This document shows, piece after piece, positions 55,450 through 62,554 of a DNA stretch of 64,000 nucleotides. Position 1 is the first letter of the stretch, and each line of letters starts with the position of its first letter. Made by a program: the position numbers and the translations under genes. The notes beneath the pieces were generated by a model. It searched no databases. It was given only the letters and a program-made list of their open reading frames with translations, and was not told the DNA's origin. This DNA comes from an uncultured Lewinella sp. (GTDB lineage Bacteria; Bacteroidota; Bacteroidia; Chitinophagales; Saprospiraceae). The stretch spans positions 1 through 64,000 of the forward strand of contig CALMYQ010000051.1 of NCBI GenBank assembly GCA_937873655.1, written 5' to 3'.

Positions 55450-56475
55450 TCAAGCATCCACCAACAAATTGCACCCCCGGATATCACTCGCGTCCAACCT
55501 GCCCAAAACTTCAAAGGTATCATCCGGGTAAACCTTGCCAAGGTCATCGGTGGCAATAAAGCTGACGGTGTCCAGATTGGCCAGGTCATAAACGTTTACT
55601 GCGCCCGTGCGGCCCCATTCCCTAAGGCAGAACGGATCGGTGATATCCCGGCATCGGATGCGCAGGGTAGGAGAGGGGTGGTAGATCCCCTGGCCTTTGG
55701 ACCACCCTTGCGAGAGCAGCTCGGTCATGCCGTATTCCGAATGGATCTCCTTCAGGTGAAACCCATCTGTCAGGATGCCGTGCAGTTCCTGGCGGGTGAT
55801 CTCCTTTCTGCGGCCCTTCATGCCGCCCGTTTCCATGACAATGCCGCCGGTCAGGTCGGGGGAAAAGCGTTCGGCCAGCTCCAGGAGGGCAAAACTGACG
55901 CCCAACAGGATGAACCGCCGCCCGGATTCCCTGGCGATCGCTAATTGCCAAAGGAGGGCTTCGGTGTCTTCCAGGAAAAAGCCGCTTTCGGGTTTTCCAG
56001 TCTGTTGGATAAAATCGTCTGCCATGAAGACAAGACTGCTTCCTGTACGCTCAAGGTAAGCCGGTAAAAGGGCGAACAGGGTGTAATCAGACAATGGCCC
56101 GTAGAAATGCTCGAATCCTTTTCGGGAAAGCGTGCGATACCAGTCCAGATACCGCAAATGGTGATAACTGGTATGCTGACCCGTGGTCCCGCTGCTGGAA
56201 AATACAGCCTCAGCTTCCCACTCGCCGGTTTTGATGGTATAATTCCGGAAAAAACGAATGGGCAGGCAGGGGATTTCTTCCCAGCCAGTAACCGTAGCCG
56301 TCGTTCGGCCGGTCAGGTCGCAAAAGCGCCGGTAGAGGGGATTATGGTCGTATTGGAACGCAAAAACAGCCAGCGCCAGTTCCGGGAATTGAACCGTTGT
56401 CATTTCCAGTATTCTTGCTGACAATTCGTTTCGGCGGGCTTCCGGGTTCGGCATAAAGGTTGAAACATGTGACAT
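55450..56475 (-). CDS. Acyl-protein synthetase (LuxE-like, ANL superfamily)
   Basis: A 341-residue adenylate-forming enzyme of the LuxE/PaaK group. Visible: FSSSGTTGQHTSY (nucleotide-binding P-loop-like motif near residue 92), VMETGGMKGRRKEITRQELH (near 216), and HSEYGMTELLSQGW (near 243, A5 YGxTE motif), with a C-terminal segment around DLGKVYPDDTFEVLGR (ATP-contacting). LuxE activates a fatty acid and transfers it to an enzyme Cys for reduction in bioluminescence; here no luxABCD genes are present and the substrate is unknown. Alternative in-frame ATGs exist at 56454 and 56400; the longest is used. Convergent with the cupin gene. Confidence 0.85.
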   Translation of the reverse strand: MSHVSTFMPNPEARRNELSARILEMTTVQFPELALAVFAFQYDHNPLYRRFCDLTGRTTATVTGWEEIPCLPIRFFRNYTIKTGEWEAEAVFSSSGTTGQHTSYHHLRYLDWYRTLSRKGFEHFYGPLSDYTLFALLPAYLERTGSSLVFMADDFIQQTGKPESGFFLEDTEALLWQLAIARESGRRFILLGVSFALLELAERFSPDLTGGIVMETGGMKGRRKEITRQELHGILTDGFHLKEIHSEYGMTELLSQGWSKGQGIYHPSPTLRIRCRDITDPFCLREWGRTGAVNVYDLANLDTVSFIATDDLGKVYPDDTFEVLGRLDASDIRGCNLLVDA

Positions 56476-56579
56476 TCGGTTGTCTCGTATTGCAAACCGG
56501 ATGCCATTATTTAAGAAAACACATCAAATAAAAACTAAAATCCGTATTTTTCGGTTACTAAAAAAGAAAAACCGGAGTT

Positions 56580-57086
56580 ATGCGATCGAAATGGATCTTT
56601 CTGGCGATAACGGCAATACTGACCTTTTCCAATTCCTGCGTTCAGGCGCCTGAATATCCGGATGAGCCGGTTATCACTTATGCCGGGATGAACAAAACAA
56701 CGGTCCATCAGGGCAGCCCGACAGCTCCCCTCGATACCCTGGAGATCCGGTTCAACTTCACCGACGGTGACGGCGACCTGCGGGATATCGAAAGCGGCAT
56801 CCCCGATATTTCTGTTATGGACAGCCGCGATAATTCCGTTACGCCCTTTTTTATCCCCGAGTTCACCCGCCAGGGCGCCGGCAACGGCATCAGCGGGGAG
56901 ATCACCATCAAGATCCTCAACAAACCCGGTGCGGGCATCTGTTGCGTTTTCCCCAACAGCACCGCCTGCGTGAAAAGCACGACCTTTCCCACCAATACCA
57001 TGTTTTATACCATAAAAATGCGGGATCAGGCCGGTCACGAAAGCAATACCATCCAAACGGAACAAATTACCATCCTCTGCGACTGA
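56580..57086 (+). CDS. Hypothetical lipoprotein
   Basis: A 168-residue lipoprotein with lipobox FSNSC (Cys20). The mature chain is beta-rich: ITYAGMNKTTV, LEIRFNFTDGDGDLRDIE, ISVMDSRDN and a C-terminal Ig-like strand set with two Cys (GICCVFPNSTACV). It resembles short Bacteroidota lipoproteins of unknown function with a FxFxDGDGDL strand. Nothing more specific. Transcribed alone, divergent from the LuxE-like gene. Confidence 0.7.
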   Translation: MRSKWIFLAITAILTFSNSCVQAPEYPDEPVITYAGMNKTTVHQGSPTAPLDTLEIRFNFTDGDGDLRDIESGIPDISVMDSRDNSVTPFFIPEFTRQGAGNGISGEITIKILNKPGAGICCVFPNSTACVKSTTFPTNTMFYTIKMRDQAGHESNTIQTEQITILCD

Positions 57087-57255
57087 GTTGACAGCGTAAC
57101 CCGCTCAAACCTGAACCCCTTAGTACCCAGAGTGCCCTACCTCCAGGCAGGTCCCCCATGCCTATCCTCCCGAAGCAGCTCCAAGTCCCCCTCATCTCCC
57201 ATCCGACGAAGCATCAGGCGAAGTCGGGCTCCTTGTGCTGAGCGAAGCCGAAGCA

Positions 57256-58167
57256 TCACCCTCTCACCCCCTCTTCCCCAACCCACTCCACCCCCTTCCG
57301 CAACAACCCCAGCGTTTCCGCCTCCCTGCTCCCCGCCGCCGGATGATGGTCATACACCCAGGCAGCCATCGGCGGCAGGCTCATCAGAATCGATTCCGTA
57401 CGCCCTTCGGTATCCAGTCCGAATTTGGTCCCTTTGTCATACACGAGGTTGAATTCCGCATACCTGCCCCGGCGAAGGTATTGCCAGTTTTTTTCCTGGT
57501 CTGAAAAGGCTTTATCCTTGTGCCGGTTCAAAAAAGAAACGTACAACGGCGCAAATGCCTCGCCTATATCCCGCACAAATCCGAACCTTTGGTCTTTGGA
57601 AAATCCCCCTTCGCTGGACAGCCGGTCAAAAAATATGCCGCCGATGCCGCGGGTTTCATTCCTGTGCCGGATAAAGAAATAATCATCAGCCCAGGTTTTG
57701 AATGCCGGATAATAATCGGAATGATGCCGGTCGCAAACCCCTTTAAGGGTGTGGTGAAAACGGGCGGCATCCTCCCGGTCGATATAATGCGGGGTCAGGT
57801 CAATGCCGCCGCCGAACCACCATGTTCCGCGGTCCATTTCAAAGTAGCGGACATTCATATGGATGATGGGCGCATGCGGATTGGACGGATGAAGTACAAT
57901 GGACACGCCTGAGGCAAAAAAATTACCCGGCGGGACTTGCAACGCCAGGGAGATCTTTTCCGGCATCGAACCGTGGACAGCTGAAAAATTGACCCCGCCC
58001 TTTTCGATATGCTGCCCCAGAATAACCCTGCTGTACCCGTACCCGCCGCCGGGGCGCTCCCAGTAATCCTCCCGGAAACGACCTCGTCCGTCGGCCGCTT
58101 CGAGCTGGCGACAGATGTCATTTTGCAGTTGCTGGAACCAATTGGCAATGGTGGCTTTATCCGGCAT
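57256..58167 (-). CDS. hemF: Oxygen-dependent coproporphyrinogen III oxidase
   Basis: About 303 residues from the ATG at 58167. The central NVRYFEMDRGTWWFGGGIDLTP and the following RHRNETRGIGGIFFDRL segments (RGIGGIFFD) are the HemF signature. It decarboxylates coproporphyrinogen III to protoporphyrinogen IX in haem synthesis, using O2. The longer ORF reaching 58182 would start with a TTG inside the -7 element; 58167 is therefore chosen. The organism is thus at least partly aerobic. Confidence 0.97.
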   Translation of the reverse strand: MPDKATIANWFQQLQNDICRQLEAADGRGRFREDYWERPGGGYGYSRVILGQHIEKGGVNFSAVHGSMPEKISLALQVPPGNFFASGVSIVLHPSNPHAPIIHMNVRYFEMDRGTWWFGGGIDLTPHYIDREDAARFHHTLKGVCDRHHSDYYPAFKTWADDYFFIRHRNETRGIGGIFFDRLSSEGGFSKDQRFGFVRDIGEAFAPLYVSFLNRHKDKAFSDQEKNWQYLRRGRYAEFNLVYDKGTKFGLDTEGRTESILMSLPPMAAWVYDHHPAAGSREAETLGLLRKGVEWVGEEGVRG

Positions 58168-58179
58168 TTTTTTTAATTG

Positions 58180-58187
58180 CAAACTTA
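58180..58187 (-). promoter_or_regulatory. -7 element (TAAGTTTG) of hemF
   Basis: Exact TAnnTTTG on the minus strand, 12 bp before the ATG at 58167, so the leader is very short. Confidence 0.55.
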
Positions 58188-58430
58188 GTTTTTTTGAATT
58201 GGACCGGCAGTCAGGGGAGTGTCATTTTGTTATTGTTGGTCTGGTGGCGCGAAATTTAGGCGCCACTAGCCGCCATCCCCTTGAGCGATGCCGGATTTAT
58301 TGTTATTTGGCCTGAGGCTGTTCAAAACAGTGTTTTTACGCAAAGACGAAAAGATCTGATTTTTAGCATGCGCAGCTTGCTAAAAATCCGGTTGACACAA
58401 AATTCTGAACGGTCCCTTTGGACTCGAATA

Positions 58431-58490
58431 ATAACAAACCAAAACAAACCACCACAAACCAAAACAAACCACCACAAACCAAAACAAACC
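58431..58490. repeat. Decamer/20-bp tandem array before the B12 riboswitch
   Basis: Alternating decamers AAAACAAACC and ACCACAAACC, six units of 10 bp (58431-58490), ending 24 bp before the -7 element at 58515. The array therefore covers the -33 region of the riboswitch promoter. Confidence 0.92.
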
Positions 58491-58514
58491 CATAAACCAA
58501 AAAAATCCTTTTCC

Positions 58515-58522
58515 TATCTTTG
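58515..58522 (+). promoter_or_regulatory. -7 element (TATCTTTG) of the B12 locus
   Basis: Exact TAnnTTTG just upstream of the riboswitch; transcription would start at about 58528. Confidence 0.55.
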
Positions 58523-58523
58523 C

Positions 58524-58720
58524 ACCGGTGATGGTTACAGCGCTGCAGCAGCAGCCTTGTATGAAAAGGGAATCCGGTGCAAATCCGGGACTGTCCCCGC
58601 AGCTGTAATCCCGATGCGGTTTGTTTGCCGCTTCACATTGCCGGAATCTCCAAGCCACTGTCCTTTCAGGATGGGAAGGCCGCCGGCAATCGGGAAAGTC
58701 AGAAGACCTGCCATGTACCG
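58524..58720 (+). ncRNA. Cobalamin riboswitch
   Basis: Adenosylcobalamin-type aptamer: the conserved AAAAGGGAA...CCGGTG run (about 58564), GGGACTGTCCCCGC-AGCTGTAA core (58587-58608), and the closing CAGAAGACCTGCC box (58700-58712) are all present in order. The expression platform must lie in 58713-58841, where a ligand-bound hairpin can sequester the start. It controls the BtuB-like gene at 58842 and, in operon with it, the DUF4465 gene. Confidence 0.94.
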
Positions 58721-58841
58721 GTTAAATGTTTCTATGCTTTCGGGTGAAAGGCAGCGAAAAGGCAATCCGGCGGAGCTTGTATTCCTCTGAATTGTAACCG
58801 TTTATACCTTTTGACCTGCAAGCGGGGTTTAAACCTTTGCT

Positions 58842-60779
58842 ATGGCAGTCATTTCGGATTCGCATAGGTTCCGGAAAGGGGTCTCCTTTCTTGTTGCGGC
58901 AGTTTTGTCCAGCTGCTCGGTCATTGGTCAGTCAGACAGTGCATGGTCCGTCCTGCCGCAAGTGGAAGTATCGGCGGGCAGGTTGGGGGACCCGCCCGGC
59001 GGCCCCCCCTTCGGAACGAAGGGCAGGGGGGGCGCCGGGGTTTCTGTTGGCCGCCAACCGGGGGACCGGCTGAAGACGGTTCCGGGCATTTATATCAAGG
59101 ATTACGGGCCGGGCAGCCTGGCGACTTCCTCCATCCGGGGCGGCAGCGCAGGTCAGACGGCGGTCATCTGGAACGGACTGCCCATCCAAAGCCCAATGCT
59201 GGGGCAGCTGGATTTCTCTCTTTTACCCGCAGTTCTGTTTGACGACCTGGCCGTTTCGTATGGCGGTGCCGGTTCCACCTTGGGGAGCGGCGCAGTTGGC
59301 GGAGTCGTCCTTCTGGACAATAACCATCCCAAAGCGGCCGGGTTATGCGCCCGTTTGCTGGCTGCATCAGGTAGCTTTGGCCGGCGGGATTATGCCGGCG
59401 TGATCCGGTACGGGAAAGGCGATTTTTTCGGGAGCACCCGGCCGTTTCTTCAATATTCGGACAATGACTTTCCCTTTCAACCGGCGCCTTCCTTACCATC
59501 AAAAAAACAGCCAAATGCCGCAGTGCGCCAAACCGGCATCCTCCAGGAATTGGGCTGGAAGATCACATCCCGCCAGGAAGCTGTTCTTCGGGTATGGCGC
59601 CAGAAAGCCGACCGGGAAATTCCGCCGACCCTGACCCAAACCCGGAGCGAAGCCGTGCAGGCCGACCGGTTCACCCGGCTGGCGCTGCATTGGAAAAAGA
59701 CCGGCAACTCAACCGTGTGGCAGGCCCGGGCCGGGTATTTCACGGAAAATCTGGACTATCAAGATCCGCTTTCGGCGGTGGATTCCAGGAGCCGGTTTGT
59801 TACCGGGCTGGGGGAGGTCGAATTGGCCTGGATCCCCAGTGGTCACAACAGGGTTCAGGGCGCCGTTTCAACATACCGTACCCGGGCGGAAACCGGAGCC
59901 TATGCCAAACCGGCGTCCCAATCGGGATCAGCTCTTTTTGGCGCCTGGAAGCATGAAGAAAATTCCTGGACCGGTCAATTGGACGCCAGGTTTGAAACGG
60001 TTGACGGCCACCTTTCACCCTTCATGCCGGGCGTCGGATTGGAAGGCCGCATTTTCGGGTTCCTTACCCTGGCGGCGAGGGCCGGAATGCATTACCGGCT
60101 GCCGACTCTGAACGATCTTTACTGGCAACCGGGTGGAAATCCGGAACTGTTGCCTGAAAAAGGCTGGAATGAGGAATTCGGAGTGGACTTCCACACCGTA
60201 AAATCCAACTTCGGGGTTCAATTTACTGTAACGGCCTACCACCGCCGGATCAAAAACTGGATACTTTGGGCGCCGCTGAAAGATCGGCAGCTCTATTCCC
60301 CGCAAAACATTGCAGCCGTTCGGAGCCGTGGGGTGGAAACCCGGTTGAACCTGACCAGAGCATGGCATAAGGCCACCCTGAAGGCAATACTGGGTTGGGA
60401 CCTGACCCGGTCGACCAATGAAACAGCCCTCCCGAATCCGCGCATTGCCAGGGGCGAGCAACTCTTTTACGTCCCGATTCAACAGGCTGTCGGTTCCATT
60501 TCTTTCCGGTACAAAGCATTCCAAACCACCTATCGCCACCGGTATACCGGGCCGGTGAACGGCATCAACGAGGACCTGCCGGGCTTTTCAATCGGGTCGT
60601 TGGAGTTGGAACATGCCTTCCTTTTCCTGCAAATTCCGCTGAGATTAACCGTTCAGATCGGCAATCTCTGGGATGAAGACTACCGGGTTGTCGAACGGCG
60701 CCCGATGCCCGGCCGCTTTTGGAGGGCAGGCCTTGTTGCCGACCTGGTTTTTGACCGATCATCCGATTCATCACCTTAA
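58842..60779 (+). CDS. btuB: TonB-dependent cobalamin receptor, BtuB-like
   Basis: A 645-residue outer-membrane receptor. Signal peptide to about residue 30; Ton-box-like QVEVSAGRL at about 40-48; plug with VPGIYIKDYGPGSLATSSI, RGGSAGQTAVIWNGLPIQSP and GSGAVGGVVLLDN; then the barrel, ending VADLVFDRSSDSSP. Assignment as cobalamin receptor rests on the riboswitch immediately upstream and on size (E. coli BtuB 594). A GC-rich imperfect palindrome (58997-59037) is inserted between the Ton box and plug, encoding PPGGPPFGTKGRGGAG without breaking the frame. The next gene, a DUF4465 protein, starts 9 bp later. Confidence 0.88.
   Translation: MAVISDSHRFRKGVSFLVAAVLSSCSVIGQSDSAWSVLPQVEVSAGRLGDPPGGPPFGTKGRGGAGVSVGRQPGDRLKTVPGIYIKDYGPGSLATSSIRGGSAGQTAVIWNGLPIQSPMLGQLDFSLLPAVLFDDLAVSYGGAGSTLGSGAVGGVVLLDNNHPKAAGLCARLLAASGSFGRRDYAGVIRYGKGDFFGSTRPFLQYSDNDFPFQPAPSLPSKKQPNAAVRQTGILQELGWKITSRQEAVLRVWRQKADREIPPTLTQTRSEAVQADRFTRLALHWKKTGNSTVWQARAGYFTENLDYQDPLSAVDSRSRFVTGLGEVELAWIPSGHNRVQGAVSTYRTRAETGAYAKPASQSGSALFGAWKHEENSWTGQLDARFETVDGHLSPFMPGVGLEGRIFGFLTLAARAGMHYRLPTLNDLYWQPGGNPELLPEKGWNEEFGVDFHTVKSNFGVQFTVTAYHRRIKNWILWAPLKDRQLYSPQNIAAVRSRGVETRLNLTRAWHKATLKAILGWDLTRSTNETALPNPRIARGEQLFYVPIQQAVGSISFRYKAFQTTYRHRYTGPVNGINEDLPGFSIGSLELEHAFLFLQIPLRLTVQIGNLWDEDYRVVERRPMPGRFWRAGLVADLVFDRSSDSSP
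58997..59037. repeat. GC-rich imperfect palindrome inside the BtuB-like gene
   Basis: A core 17-bp palindrome CCCTTCG-GAA-CGAAGGG (59007-59023) flanked by further pairing CCCC/GGGG and CGGC/GCCG, in frame with the gene and encoding a Pro/Gly-rich insert (residues 52-66). Confidence 0.7.
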
Positions 60780-60788
60780 ATCATAATC

Positions 60789-61763
60789 ATGAGGACGCTC
60801 TTTTTACTTGCCGGTTGTTTGTTCGCATTTTCCCTGATTCGGGCGCAAACTACAGCGGGCTTTGAAAATCTAGGCCTATTGCCCGGAGATTACACGATCG
60901 ACGCAGGAAGTGCCGGGCATTTTGAAAGCGGGAATATCTCCCTTCCAAATCACTACAACGGCAATTGGATGGTCTGGGACGGATGGGCCGTTTCAGCCAA
61001 AGCAGATACCCTGACCCCGGGATACATCAATGAAACCAGCGCGATTGCCGGCGGCGGCCAGGGAGGATCGACCGCCTTTGCCGTCAGTTTTGTCGTCGGA
61101 GCCTCCATAATGAAGCTGACAGGGGCAGCCACCGGCAGTCCCGTTGCGGGCATGTACGTAACCAACAACACCTATGCTTATCTCAGCATGCGCGACGGCG
61201 ATATGTTTGCCAAAAAATTCGGCGGCATTACCGGCAATGACCCGGATTACTTTTTGCTGACCGTCAGAAAATACCTGAACGGCCAATTGGGGCAGGACAG
61301 CGTGGATTTTTACCTCGCGGATTTTCGTTTTTCCGACAATTCCCATGATTATATCATCCGGGATTGGACCTGGCTGGATCTGTCTCCCCTCGGCAATGCC
61401 GACAGCTTGCAATTCACGCTCAGCTCCAGCGACGTGGGGGCATTCGGGATGAACACGCCCGCCTATTTCTGCATTGACGGGGTGGTCACCCAGGATATGG
61501 TATCCGGTGTGACCCGGCCTTTGGAAACGGCCGCATTGCCGTTATATCCCAATCCGGCGACTGATTTTGTACGGATTTCCTTGCCGGATTCCGGCGCCCC
61601 CATACAGGTATCGGTCTGGGATGCGACGGGTAATTTGATCCGGGAAGACCGGTTGCAAGCCTATGAGCGAATCCTCCGCCTGGAGATGCTCAGTCCGGGA
61701 ATTTACTTTGTGCGGGTGCTGCAGGACGGGCGACAATACATCGGCAAGGTGATCAAAAGATAA
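60789..61763 (+). CDS. DUF4465 protein with T9SS C-terminal sorting domain (BtuH-like)
   Basis: A 324-residue exported protein: signal peptide to about residue 20, DUF4465 body (GFENLGLLPGDYTIDAG, WDGWAVS, GGGQGGSTAFAVSF, KKFGG-GNDPDYFLLTV, LADFRFSDNSHDYIIRDWTWLDLS), and a type A sorting tail (LPLYPNPATDFVRISLP, GNLIREDRL, GIYFVRVLQDGRQYIGKVIKR). From memory, DUF4465 proteins include BtuH, a surface B12-binding lipoprotein of gut Bacteroides; here the protein has a T9SS tag instead of a lipobox. It lies 9 bp after the BtuB-like gene and shares its riboswitch, so a cobalamin-capture role at the surface is inferred, though not proven. Confidence 0.85.
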   Translation: MRTLFLLAGCLFAFSLIRAQTTAGFENLGLLPGDYTIDAGSAGHFESGNISLPNHYNGNWMVWDGWAVSAKADTLTPGYINETSAIAGGGQGGSTAFAVSFVVGASIMKLTGAATGSPVAGMYVTNNTYAYLSMRDGDMFAKKFGGITGNDPDYFLLTVRKYLNGQLGQDSVDFYLADFRFSDNSHDYIIRDWTWLDLSPLGNADSLQFTLSSSDVGAFGMNTPAYFCIDGVVTQDMVSGVTRPLETAALPLYPNPATDFVRISLPDSGAPIQVSVWDATGNLIREDRLQAYERILRLEMLSPGIYFVRVLQDGRQYIGKVIKR

Positions 61764-61768
61764 GCGGG

Positions 61769-62554
61769 TTACCGGACCTCTTCAGTTCCGTCTTCTTCCG
61801 CCAGATCCAGGATCATGATCTTCTGCCAGATTTTGGCGGCCAGTCCCTGATCCAGGTTTTCCAGGTCGTTGACGGCTTCCAGCACGACGGGGTCATTCAT
61901 ATTCTGTGCGAAAAGCGCGGCGATCTTGCTGTTGATGGACAATAACTGACTGCAGTAATTGAGGTATTGGTGGAGCTCCTGGCGGTTCATTTGTTTGTCC
62001 GGCAGCCTGGCAGCGGTTTTGCCGTTGCCGAGCAACTCGGTGGGGTCTTTGGTCAGTTGGTGCATGTCGACCACGTGGGCGAAGGTCCTGAGCCGGTGGA
62101 GCTCCTGGAGCGCGAAGCGCCGTTTGATGCGTTCTTCCATCTGGATGAGAAAAAGGAGGAGCAGGCCCAGCAGGATCAGTTCGTTGGTGGCGGCCTCAAC
62201 CGTTTGAACCATTTCATTGAGCCCTTCTGAAAGGCTTTGGGTCCGGCCGATCAGTTCAGAAATCACCCAGACGGACAAACCGATGATGAGTGCGGAAGCG
62301 ATCCAGGTCAGAATGCGCAGGATCCAGACCGGATGGGATAGTTTTTCCGCCATGATCCGGGCGCTCTGGGCGGCCCTGTTGAATTCGCCGCAAACCCGGA
62401 GCAGGCCCGAATGGGGGAAACTGTCCCGGATGCTCTCTGCCAGTTTTTCTCCCGTAACCAGGATCTTGTCGGGGTCCAATTGGGAGAAATTGGAGTCCGG
62501 CGGGGAAGGGGAGTTTTTCAGACCGAAGAGGAGGTAAAAAATCTTATTCCACAT
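61769..62554 (-). CDS. Hypothetical two-helix membrane protein
   Basis: A 261-residue protein with TM segments at about residues 77-99 (WILRILTWIASALIIGLSVW) and 124-139 (NELILLGLLLLFLIQ). The soluble flanks are helical (KLAESIRDSFPHSGLLRVCG; ERIKRRFALQELHRLRTFAHV). The end of the P-type ATPase gene lies immediately upstream, with no intervening base (ATPase stop at 62555-62557, this start at 62554). No domain is recognised. Coupled to the ATPase, so possibly linked to copper handling. Confidence 0.7.
   Translation of the reverse strand: MWNKIFYLLFGLKNSPSPPDSNFSQLDPDKILVTGEKLAESIRDSFPHSGLLRVCGEFNRAAQSARIMAEKLSHPVWILRILTWIASALIIGLSVWVISELIGRTQSLSEGLNEMVQTVEAATNELILLGLLLLFLIQMEERIKRRFALQELHRLRTFAHVVDMHQLTKDPTELLGNGKTAARLPDKQMNRQELHQYLNYCSQLLSINSKIAALFAQNMNDPVVLEAVNDLENLDQGLAAKIWQKIMILDLAEEDGTEEVR

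Noticed and set aside
58281..58790. A 169-codon ORF spanning the riboswitch region
   Set aside because: It translates the decamer repeats and the cobalamin aptamer, so it is a chance frame.
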